Shown here: one piece after another, positions 55,340 through 64,000 of the stretch
How positions within the stretch are numbered: the stretch's first letter is position 1
Layout of the letters: every line of letters begins with the position of its first letter
Assembly (NCBI GenBank): GCA_033964015.1
Contig: JAWWUD010000057.1
Coordinates: 682,001 to 746,000 of the forward strand
DNA from: Scolanthus callimorphus
Taxonomy: Eukaryota; Cnidaria; Anthozoa; Actiniaria; Edwardsiidae
Direction of reading: 5' to 3'
Length of the DNA stretch: 64,000 bases
Notes under the pieces: generated by a model
The model's input: only the letters and a program-made list of their open reading frames with translations
Databases searched by the model: none
What the model was told of the DNA's origin: nothing
Translations under genes and position numbers: made by a program

Positions 55340-58300
55340 CTGACAAAACATATAAATACGACAATTACTAGAGCCAATTTTCCACGAACGAATAGGGTTG
55401 ACAGGCGAAGCCTGTACATAATACAGCAGATTTCATACGACAAAAAGTTGCCTTTCCGTGAAGTGTCAGTGCCGCAACCGTGCCAGTGCCGTGACCGTGT
55501 CAGTGCTGAGATCGGGTCAGTGTCGTGATCGTGTTAGTGCCGTGACCGTGTCAGTGCTGAGATCGGGTCAGTGTCGTGATCGTGTTAGTGCCGTGACCGT
55601 GTCAGTGCTGAGATCGGGTCAGTGTCGTGATCGTGTTAGTGCCGTGATCGTGTTGATGCAGTAGCCGTGTCAGTATCGTGACTGTGACAGAACCGTGACT
55701 GTGTAAGTGTCGTCACCGTGACCATGTTAGTGCCGTGACTGTGACAGAACCGTGACTGTGTAAGTGTCGTCACCGTGTCACTGCCGTGACCATGTTAGTG
55801 CCGTGACTGTGACAGAACCGTGATTGTGTAGGTGTCGTTACCGTGTCTCTGCCGTGACCGTGTAAGTACCGTGACCGTGTAAGTACTGTGACCGTGGTAC
55901 CTTGACCGTGATAGTACCTTGATCTTGTCAGTGCCGTGACCGTGACACGAATGACAACGCACGCGCATCCTTTAGTCCAGTAGCTTCATTTCATTTTGTC
56001 AGACATATACCCTAGCTGTGCTTTCTTTGTGCGAAGCAGCCAATGAAATAAATTTTGGATGCCAACATATGTGTTGCCATTAGCACTTTTTACGGAAAAT
56101 TTCATCATTATACATGGACTTACCGTCATGAAATTCTCCAGAAATAAGGAAGTCGAGATCTTGTAGTGAGAAGTTATAACCGAGTGATTTACAAACGAGT
56201 GGTAAGGACCTTTTCGGGATGCGATCCTTCTTGCTAAACATATCAAACGCCGCCTGGAATTCTAGGAAAAAAGAAAAAAATGGCATGGGTATGGGCGTCT
56301 CCAGACAAAGTTTTTGCCAAGAAGTAAAAAATAGGAAGTAAAACACACATAGAATAGCAGCACCACCAGCACCACCACTGCCTCCAATAATGAATGGCAA
56401 TGACAATAGACCTTTTTCCAAAATGGCCGCCGCAAATTCACATGTCTTAAAATTAAACTGACTGAAAATCAGACACTGGCACTAGAAAGAACATAATCAC
56501 ATTAGTAATCCTTCAAATTTTCGTTATGCCAAATGCCATGTCGGCTGAGAAAGCATAGTCTGAAAATTGAAATTTTTACAGAGATTTGTATGGCTGGGGG
56601 TATGACGCATACCCCCACCCGTACCAAAACAACCCTATTTTTTCACTATTTTGAAACTATTTTTTCACTATTTAAGTATCTGAAGAACTATTTTAAAACA
56701 ATTTTGTGCTATTTTTCTACTATTACAGATGTTTTTCAAAATAGGAGAGGAACTTGTATTTCTGATTTTTAATCTATTTTAAATATTTTATACCTATTTA
56801 CTGATTTTTTCCCTATTTTGTAAGCTGATCTTAAAATTCAAACTAAATTTCTGAACAGAATAGATAAATAGATTATTCAAGGTTCGACTGATGTCATGCT
56901 CTGCTATTTTTCTTCTATTTTTGAATAATTTAACAGTAGAAGTTTGAAAAAACCCCTTTTCGCATATTTTATATCTATTTTGCGAATTCGTTTTGAAAAT
57001 AGTTTTAAAATAGATCTCTTTAATAGATGTTAAAATAGTTCTAAAATAGATCGTTTGACCGAGCGGGGCCTGTGTCCAGCTGACCGTTAATTTTTGAAGG
57101 GATCGTGCTGAGCGGGGAAGCCATACAAGTAACACCAAAATCCGTTGGACATGTTGGAGAGGCCTTGCAAAGTAGATTTGCTTTTACTGCATAAAATGGC
57201 GTTTGTAAAGTTAAAATGGGCCATTATTGACTCCAGGAAAGTTACTTGGATAATTCTCATAGCTGCAATTAAGGAATAACACCTTCTTCAACCAGTTAAG
57301 GTATGTTCGAAGTTTGATCGTGACATGAAATCCAACTTATAACATGAGTTCGTTTGATTCCTTCAAAATTTCATAGGAGAGTACTATAAGTTGGCCTACA
57401 AGGCATCATTATCAGGCTGAATGATTGCTGATAACTTTCATCGTCAAAATAACCCGTCGCATGCAGACGATTTTGTTTTATTTACTCGATACTGTAAGAG
57501 AATACTGTGCAATAGTTAACCTCTTTACTAGTCGGTAAAGTACTGAACGAAAGTCAGAGAGAAACACCATTGAATCCCTGGTGGAGTGTGGTATCATTCG
57601 GTAGTGTGTTTTGGGGGTCTGCTTTGATCTCTAAAAGCCAAGAGAAATGGTAGTTTGGGTTAAAGTTAAAGTTTAGTCGTATTTCAGTGATTTCTTCTTC
57701 TGTAATCCACGTGTGTTTAGATAATTTTTAACTTGACAAAATATATATTTTAATATCTAACTCTAGATAGTGTGCTATTTTAAAGATATTTTAAATTATT
57801 TGAAAAGTATTTTAAATTCAACTTCTCTCTGGTGTGGTAGCCATTGTACACTATTTTTAGTATATTTTAAGACTATTTAAAATGATTTTGAAACGCTATT
57901 TAAACCCTATTTTATATAATTTTCTAAATAGAGAAAAAATAAATTTAAAATACGATCCAACCACCTTTAAAATAGATTTAAAATACTTTACAACCATTGT
58001 TAAAATAGTTCGATGTCATATGTACGCCTTCAACGATAAAATAGTGAAAAAACAAATTTTGATAGCATTAAAATAGATATTTTAAATAGAAACAAAATAG
58101 CAATTTAAATAGTCTTAAAATAGTTTTTAAATAGAGTTCATTTTGGTACGGGCAGTCATACAAACATCTGTAAATTTTCATATTTTCAACTTTCGGTTTC
58201 TCGGAAGATATTGTATATAATGCAGCGAAATTTTGTAGTTTTACTAAAGTGATGATGTGTGTTCTAGTGCTGGTGTTCATTTTTAACAAAAATCGATTTA

Positions 58301-61300
58301 ATTTTCGGCGGCCATTTTGGAAAAAGGTCTATTACAAAGACTATGGCATTGACAGTGACAATAGTTTCATACACATGACGTGGGGTTACGGTATGACAAG
58401 TGCGGTGACAATTACCATGACAACGACAATGACAATATTGGGGATGACATAATAGCAATGATGGTGACAATAATTTCATACATAGAGCTATTTCAGAAAA
58501 GATTGTCGGACAAAACGCTACAGGGGAAGTTGTAGAAACTGCGAGAGAATAAGAAACGAATTGAGAATGAGGTGCTTACAGCTGTTTCAGGTAACACGCG
58601 ACCAGCGCGTTCAAAACTTTTTGGGCATTTGGTTTTTTTTGTGTAATCAATTAAACCGCGTGAGTGCAGTGATTTGGCTTCTGTCGCGACGTGTCTCGCA
58701 AGGGAAACCAAACAAATGCACCGGGCAAGGATCTGATTGGCTCACATTGATGGACTGCATTGACTCCAAGAATCTGACGACGACGAATTCGCGTGTTACC
58801 TGAAACAGCTGTAACGTGATGCTTTTAAAAGTACATGGTCACCTAGAAAACACGAAGATAATTATTGTAACCAAACACAAAAATATATCAAAGTTAATTT
58901 GACGGAAGCAGGACGGAAAATTTCATGGGATTACGATGAAGGATTTCTAAGATTGTTGGCAAATTTGACCAATGTTCCCTAGCGGTAGAGGCGTGTATGC
59001 TTGTGCGCTCGATAATATTGGGCTTTTACCTCTTATTTTGCTGCTTGGAAACACCTCAGACATTCTTCTTTTTTCCCTAAGTTCTGATTCCTGAGACAAC
59101 AAGATCACGTCGATTGGAAGGGCTTCATTCTTAATTAAAAGTGAGTAGTCCACACCAAGTGGAAATAGCGATTAAGCGGTACATGAGCGATTAAGCTGTA
59201 CATGATGTTTCCCTTCCCCCTTCCCCCTTCCTTCCACTACCTTTGCGTGATTTGCTTGCCTTCTACTACCTTTGCGTGATTTGCTTGCTTGATGTGCAGT
59301 CGGACTTTACGGTCCGCGGCTTTCATCAGATCGACTGCTTGTGCTTGATTAACATTCGTGACACTCTGTCCATCGATCTGAAAAAAAAAAGAAAAAAAGT
59401 TAGAAGATGCACGAGCTAATGAAACAGATGCTCACTGAAACAAGGAAAACCACCATGTGCGCTTACCGCTAGTATTTTATCGCCTGGTTTTAATATCTTC
59501 TCCACTGCACTTCCGGGTTTTATTAACTTAATAAAAATCCCGGGGTCTCCGGGAACACAAGGTTTATTACGGCCACCCGCAACCTTGAAACCAAGACGAC
59601 CGCGAGTGCCTGTGATACGAACACACAATCATCGCTCAGTTATCAGTGGAGGATGCAGACCCTTAAGAAGGGGGTGGCTAGTACAAAGGATATACTACAG
59701 AGCTCAGACCAAGGGGGTGGCTAATCTTGAAGTTTTTACAAGAAATATGAGAACAAGGGGGGGGGGGGGGGAGGGTGGCTAGCCACCCTAATCACCCTCC
59801 TAGATCCGCCCTTGGTTATAGACCAAGTTGAATTCACAGCACTTTGGCGAACTTCCCGAACTTGACACGGAACTTCTCAAATTCAGAGGAGTGATATTCA
59901 TCACCCTTGATATCCCACTGGAAATGGCAGTATTCCTCGCGCATTCAATTTGAGAGATTTTTGGCATACAGTTTAAAAGCTACCTCGATTTTGGAAGTTC
60001 AAACTAAGTATGCCTACCAGAGAAAACTTTTTTTGGAAGTTCGTTTGGAAAGTTCACATCAAAGTTCGGCGCGGCTGGAAATTATTCGGAAGCTTTGAAT
60101 AACCTTCGGAAGTTCTCCGCCAAACTAAACAAGAGTTAGTCCCGGGAATTCATGTAAAGAAAACGTGAAGAGGATTAGATGTTTTCAATTCTCGACGATG
60201 TTCTAATATTGTATGGGGAGTTTCACATTGATAAAATAGGAGTTTCGCATTGTGAAGTGGAAGTAAAAGGGCGAAATGTCAAACTTCTGACGAGAAAAGA
60301 CCCGGGCACCTTCACCTTTAGAAAAAATTACTTTTAATATTCGTTTTGCCTCTTTTCTGGATAGTGGTACCTTTTTTGCCCGAGTCGATGTCAACCACAA
60401 TCTCGTCGCGCCCGGGGATCTGCTTGACGCTGATATCGAGCCCATCCGTGGAATCTTCATTGGGACACTTCGCCATCTGACCAGAAAAATACAACAAAAA
60501 TATCGATACAATGCTACAGCTGATCCCATGAATGGTGAGTCGTGGCAGTAAAGAAGCAATCTAAACAATCGCTAAAGGCCTGAAAATAAGCTTTCAGGCT
60601 TACAACAGGATTCACACCGGGTTAGTGGAGGTCATAGGGGTTGGAAGCTTGTAACCTTGTTTTTTTTTCAGGTTTTCTAATTTATAGCGATCGCTCACAC
60701 TGCTTTTTACTGCGATGATCATTTACTTTTCGGTGTTAGAGCGGATTTCACATGACTGTCAACACTTGTTATGTAATTGCGATTGCTTTGCGTTCTCATT
60801 GGCTACTCGTTTTTTCTCAGCCAATCAAATTCTGTAGGAAATACAATTGCATAATTACTTAGTAATTGGTTCGGCTTGTGATTGGCTGAGAGAAAAGCCA
60901 TTTAGGAGCAAGTGGTGATTTCTCTCGATTCTGATTGGCTAGTGATTGCTCAATTGCGATTGTTTTCACGACAGTCATGTGAAATCCGCTCTATTGCTAT
61001 CTCAATTATGCCAGAGCTCAATCAATCGCCAGAGTTCAATCAGAAAGTGCGCTAAACCTTGGGAGTACTTGAGACAACAGAAACTAAAACGTCTTTAGGT
61101 TGTAAACAGGATGGGCGACAGGTTAATATCTGGTATTGAACTAAAGATACCTGTCGCGTGACCTCCGGGAGATCATATAAAACCTTGTAAAAGCTTCACA
61201 TTTGAAAAACATTGTGACTTTGAAATAATTTCGGAAAACAAAATAGCGTTTTTGTCATTTTTCCATTGTTTTTCCGTTATTTTTCAATAAGAATCTCCCA

Positions 61301-63655
61301 GGATAGATTCCATACCGGTGGGACATGCACTCTATAGTCTCGGTCAAGGAAATACGTAAGTGCTTTTGTCAGTTGGGAGAAGTTCGAGTTCAAGTTCAAG
61401 GTATATTTATAGCAATCATAAATAAAAAAAAGTGTACCTAATTAGGGAGGAAAGAGAAAAATTATACGTGTCATGCATGTTTGCGACTTATTTGTATTTA
61501 CCATTACCAAGAGTGGATTACCAAGAGTTTCCATATTTACTATGTACGCCCGAATCACAGTCAGAAAAGTGTCTATTTTTAGAACTACAATTGTAGGATG
61601 CCCGCGAAAATTCGTCATCCACAGGGTTCCCACTTTCTCGCCACGCGAACAGTTGTGAGATCCAGCCTAAAATTAAACCGCAGATCAATGGAAAAACCGT
61701 TAAAATCGCAAAGAATAAGGTAGGATATTCTCTATTTTGTTGTGTATTGGGTATACGAGCATTCGAACCTGAGCATTCGAATACTTTCGCGCGCGAAATT
61801 CAAATCTAAAAATAGACACTTTTCTGACTGCGATGTGGACAAATACAGAAGGGAAAGATTCTAACTCTTGTTAATCCACTCTTACCATTACTATATATTT
61901 TTTTATATTTTTACTTTTTCAGGGTTCCCGAGTTTTCAGGCTTTCAAAATTCCAGGACTTTCAAGGACGTTTGAAAAAATTTAATGAACTTTCATAATGA
62001 AAAAATGCGTATTTTTGCGCATTATGAGTATCTTTTGTTTCAAAGATAACACATTGATAGTTTTTATTCAGGTTCCTTTATTTGTATTTAACAATAAACA
62101 CACTCAACATCTTGCAAATTCTTTCTTCAGGAAAATATTTCCATGACTTTCAATAACATGCTAGGTTTTAGTAAAAATTCCATGACTTTCCAGGCCTGGA
62201 AAAAGGGCATTTCTAAAATCCATAACTTTCCAGGTTTTAAGGACCCGTAGGAACCCTGTTTTTGTTTAGTGATTCGAGCAATCTGGTAAAAAGAATATAG
62301 CGCAAATGTCCCGACAAAAATGGACGGGAACGCGTGTCCAAAGAGTTTCTGAAGCCAAAAGTGGCATCGAATTTCAGCGACAACAGAATAAATTTCTTGA
62401 ACTTGATGATCATTACTTTTAAGTAAAAGGACCGTAATAAAATTAGATAAAACTGAAAATTATTTTTTTATTTACTATCTTTTAAAAATATTTTTTTTCA
62501 ACATCCAATTTGCTATCTCTTAGGGTTAAAATTGCTGTTTGATCTCTTTTTTCTCTGTTGATCTGTTTTTAAATCCATACAGATAATCCATGACATTCAT
62601 CACTTATACGTTCGCTTTCTATATAGAGCAGATTTCGTATGACTGTGAAAAGTACCGCCACAAAGTTGTTCCGCGCCGCGACCGTGACCGTACCGCGACT
62701 ACGCGATTTCATTGGCGATTTCATTCCATCTACAGCAGGCCAGGTTCCGTACCGCCACCGCGACAGTACCGCGCCACTTTTCACAGTCATACGAAATCTG
62801 CTCTATTGTCTGCGTCAATATTTAGAGCGGATTTCAGATGACCGTCGAAAGTAAGCCAGACTTGCGTTTAGTCAACGTTTCTATTGGTCGAGAGCAGAAA
62901 TTTCGTCTTTCAACCAATCAAATTGCGAAGCAAATCAAAACACGCCATTGTTCACGTCATGACTAAACGCAAGTCTGACTTACTTCGCCTCCTGATTGGT
63001 TTGTTTTGAATGGCTTTCTACTTACCTGGTCTCTGTTTGGTTTTCTGACTGTCATGCTCAGCACACCATCGGATGCACGGATTAGATTTTTGAGCACGTG
63101 ATTTGGCACGTTTAACATCTGCACTCCCTCCACCTGCGAGACAGAAAAAGAAGAAAAAGAAAAGAGAAATAGATTTGTAAGCAAATCGGTTGAGTGACTT
63201 TGTATATAATCAGGGTCTTGTTTTATATAACTTGGAAAACTGCGTCTTTACCACAGTATGCATTGCTACGCGACCTCAAAATTCACTGTTGTGATTGGCG
63301 ATTTTACGCAAGAAAACAGTAATAATAAGTTCTTGGACGAGAAAGTTAAACAATCGAGGCAAGGAAGCCAAAGAATAGCTTAAAACTCTTTTGGTTGATT
63401 GGGCAGTCATTTCGACCAACTGATTTAGTGACCGAATCCAGCGTTTTGGTTTGATTGACGGCTAAAAATCGCCAATCGCGTATCGCAACATGGGCGAGGT
63501 CGATTATTTTACCTCGATTATTCGGTCCCCAGCGGAAATAGTCCCCTCTAGTAAGCTGCCGCGTTTGACGCTCGTGATGAAAATACCACCATTTCGAGGG
63601 ATGTACGGCTGATCTCGTCCTCCAGCGAACTCGAAATCCAAGTCTTCAAGACGAC
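55094..63655 (-). CDS. Two-PDZ plus EF-hand protein, gene A (partial)
   Basis: Exons in transcript order: 63655-63513 and 63133-63026 (PDZ1), 60476-60371 (linker), 59609-59467 and 59377-59270 (PDZ2), a possible 36-nt exon 59090-59055, 56261-56124 and 55339-55094 (EF-hands). Both PDZ domains are split at the same place, by a phase 0 intron after GDR/GDK-I-x-x, into 143 + 108 nt, as in gene B. PDZ1: FEFAGG...NGGIFITSVKRG...GDRIIE/VEG. PDZ2: LGFKVAGG...PGDPGIFIKLIKPG...GDKILA/IDG. EF part: FQAAFDMFSKKDRIPKRS (no calcium ligands), then GKGISFPEFLKMM, DQERRGYFDVDE and DSNNDGRVYFN. Likely a cytoplasmic scaffold with a calcium-responsive tail. The 5' end lies beyond the window; one exon between 59.05 and 56.26 kb and the 3' exon are missing. 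Confidence 0.75.
55472..55945 (+). repeat. 17-bp minisatellite (GTGCCGTGACCGTGTCA)
   Basis: About 28 degenerate units in the intron between the two EF-hand exons of gene A. The first part has a 51-bp higher-order unit (GTGCCGTGACC / GTGCTGAGATC / GTGTCGTGATC). The later part is less regular. Confidence 0.85.
56124..56261 (-). CDS. Gene A, EF-hand exon 1
   Basis: 138 nt, phase 1 to 1 (TTTTTTCCTAG/AA, GACG/GTAAGT). Encodes FQAAFDMFSKKDRIP...KSLGYNFSLQDLDFLI, which aligns with the gene B exon FSVFDRACKGRI...RCLGYNLHEAEVWVYM. Confidence 0.75.
56405..58333. mobile_element. 1.93-kb non-autonomous DNA element with CTATTTT-rich interior
   Basis: Ends AATAGACCTTTTTCCAAAAT / ATTTTGGAAAAAGGTCTATT, extended by GGCCGCCG/CGGCGGCC. 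A second inverted pair lies inside (TTTACAGAGATTTGTATGGC with GTCATACAAACATCTGTAAA), then CCGTACCAAAAC with GTTCATTTTGGTACGGG. The left part (56630-57060) is dense in CTATTTT and the right part (57720-58145) in AAAATAG, so the whole element is quasi-palindromic. No transposase frame is seen. It sits in an intron of gene A, 150 bp from the 56261 exon. Confidence 0.75.
58577..58813. mobile_element. MITE family TACAGCTGTTTCAGG, copy 2
   Basis: 237 bp; the same ends as 25702-25980 (TACAGCTGTTTCAGGTAACA / TTACCTGAAACAGCTGTA), with a related interior (TTCTGTCGCGAC, AAGGATCTGATTGGCTCACA). Confidence 0.85.
59055..59090 (-). CDS. Gene A, possible 36-nt microexon
   Basis: GTCTCAG/GAATCAGAACTT...TCTGAG/GTGTTT, 12 codons, phase 0 on both sides, in register with the end of PDZ2. 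Encodes ESELREKRRMSE. Plausible but unproven. Confidence 0.35.
59270..59377 (-). CDS. Gene A, PDZ2 second-half exon
   Basis: 108 nt, phase 0 both sides. Encodes IDGQSVTNVNQAQAVDLMKA and the rest of the PDZ fold. The donor AAAG/GTAGTA lies in a 29-bp tandem duplication, so an identical-looking second donor is present at 59241. Confidence 0.85.
59467..59609 (-). CDS. Gene A, PDZ2 first-half exon
   Basis: 143 nt, entry phase 1, exit phase 0 (ATCACAG/GC, GCG/GTAAGC). Carries RLGFKVAGG (carboxylate-binding loop region), PGDPGIFIKLIKPGS and GDKILA. Confidence 0.9.
60371..60476 (-). CDS. Gene A, inter-PDZ linker exon
   Basis: 106 nt, phase 0 in, phase 1 out (TCTGGTCAG/ATG, AAAAAG/GTACCA), which joins PDZ1 and PDZ2 exons exactly in frame. 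Encodes MAKCPNEDSTDGLDISVKQI and a short acidic end. Confidence 0.65.
60738..60992. mobile_element. MITE family AGAGCGGATTTCACATG, copy b
   Basis: AGAGCGGATTTCACATGACT at the left, AGTCATGTGAAATCCGCTCT at the right; 255 bp in a gene A intron. The interior has several CATTGGCTA/TAGCCAATG-type short inverted pieces. Confidence 0.85.
61001..62624. other. Intron of gene A, no exon seen
   Basis: AT-rich, with a direct/inverted pair around AAAATAGACACTTTTCTGACT (61565-61585 inverted, 61806-61828). 61920-62260 contains a repeated TTCCAGG(A/C)CT/CATGACTTTCCAGG phrase of unknown type. Confidence 0.4.
62625..62804. mobile_element. MITE family AGAGCAGATTTCGTATG, copy c
   Basis: Perfect 29-bp terminal inverted repeats (AGAGCAGATTTCGTATGACT... 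/ AGTCATACGAAATCTGCTCT). 180 bp with a GC-rich, CGCGAC-rich interior. Confidence 0.9.
62824..62984. repeat. Partial MITE, copy d
   Basis: AGAGCGGATTTCAGATGACC starts a further member of the family. An internal pair (CAGACTTGCGTTTAGTC / GACTAAACGCAAGTCTG) is intact, but the right terminal repeat is missing. Confidence 0.6.
63026..63133 (-). CDS. Gene A, PDZ1 second-half exon
   Basis: 108 nt, phase 0 both sides (TCTCGCAG/GTG, CCAG/GTAAGT). Encodes VEGVQMLNVPNHVLKNLIRA and SDGVLSMTVRKP, the second half of a PDZ fold. Confidence 0.9.
63513..63655 (-). CDS. Gene A, PDZ1 first-half exon
   Basis: 143 nt, entry phase 1, exit phase 0 (CACTTTAG/GT, CGAG/GTAAAA). Carries LDFEFAGGRDQP, NGGIFITSVKRGS and GDRIIE. 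In the binding loop, the usual GLG-F is replaced by L-D-F-E-F. The transcript start lies beyond the window. Confidence 0.9.
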
Positions 63656-63777
63656 CTAAAGTGAAAGATCAGGCAGAATGTAATGAGTTCGTCTTTCACT
63701 AAGAGTCCATTGCCAAGAGTACGAATCTTTTATCAGTGTTGTTGCCATCAGTGTCTATTTTAGTAACATTTATTCAT

Positions 63778-64000
63778 TGTTTTCTGTATGTGTGTTAGCG
63801 TTGTTGCAGGCAGTTGCCGATTGCTGTTCCAGCTTGTTGTATTCTTAAAATTCATACATTGACAAGATTCTAGTGAAAATGTTTCTTCGAAAACAAATAG
63901 TCAGTATATCATAACAACTATGCACTTGAAATGTTTTCTGTATGTGTGTTAGCGTTGTTGCAGGCAGTTGCCGATTGCTGTTCCAGCTTGTTGTATTCTT
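63778..64000 (+). repeat. Tandem repeat, period 154 bp, running off the window
   Basis: A 69-bp block starting TGTTTTCTGTATGTGTGTTA and ending TTGTTGTATTCTT is present at 63778-63846 and again, identical, at 63932-64000. More copies may follow outside. Confidence 0.85.

Noticed and set aside
38597..63655. One 25-kb gene containing all three PDZ domains and both EF-hand modules
   Set aside because: Each PDZ group is followed by its own EF-hand exons with matching phases, and a minus-strand membrane-protein exon lies between the two groups. Two paralogues are simpler, though not proven.

Overview
The window is eukaryotic and almost certainly from an invertebrate animal. It holds GT-AG introns with conserved phases, a rhodopsin-type GPCR, PDZ exons, calmodulin-like EF-hand exons, an SRCR receptor, a Ty3/gypsy retrotransposon, a LINE fragment and many short inverted-repeat DNA elements. 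The AT-rich background, the compact introns and this gene mix suggest an anthozoan cnidarian (coral or sea anemone). That placement is inference; no single diagnostic gene proves it.

Layout. 1-4.2 kb is intergenic with dispersed and duplicated repeats. 4.29-5.22 kb (-) is an intronless GPCR. 5.98-11.4 kb is a field of inverted-repeat elements, a TCTG microsatellite, a LINE reverse-transcriptase fragment and a piggyBac-like MITE. 11.4-12.0 kb (-) encodes a small single-pass membrane protein. 12-19 kb is repeats. 19.4-22.6 kb is a tandem-repeat region (49-bp and ~60-bp arrays) bounded by a 100-bp direct repeat. 23.1-23.7 kb (-) encodes another single-pass membrane protein whose tail carries three Y-x-N motifs.

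27.07-37.42 kb (+) is a four-exon gene for an unrecognised type I membrane protein. Its second exon is interrupted by an 8.3-kb Ty3/gypsy element (28016-36326) with 1519-bp LTRs that differ at one site. When the element and one copy of the 4-bp target duplication are left out, the exon phases fit and the four exons total 372 codons.

38.6-40.9 kb (-) and 55.1-63.7 kb (-) are two paralogous genes that put PDZ domains upstream of a degenerate calmodulin-like EF-hand module. PDZ half-exons of exactly 143 and 108 nt recur in both. Between them lie a membrane-protein exon with a threefold 135-bp coding duplication (42.4-43.0 kb, -) and an SRCR receptor (49.1-53.4 kb, +). The SRCR receptor has a signal exon, one SRCR exon, a transmembrane segment and a ~600-residue tyrosine-rich tail with one ITAM-spaced motif pair.

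Several coding regions (retroelement gag and integrase, the SRCR exon, the SRCR tail, the 23-kb membrane protein) are broken by what looks like a single base at or next to a short homopolymer. Together with poly-G tracts up to 28 bases, this suggests uncorrected homopolymer errors in the assembly. True mutations remain possible.
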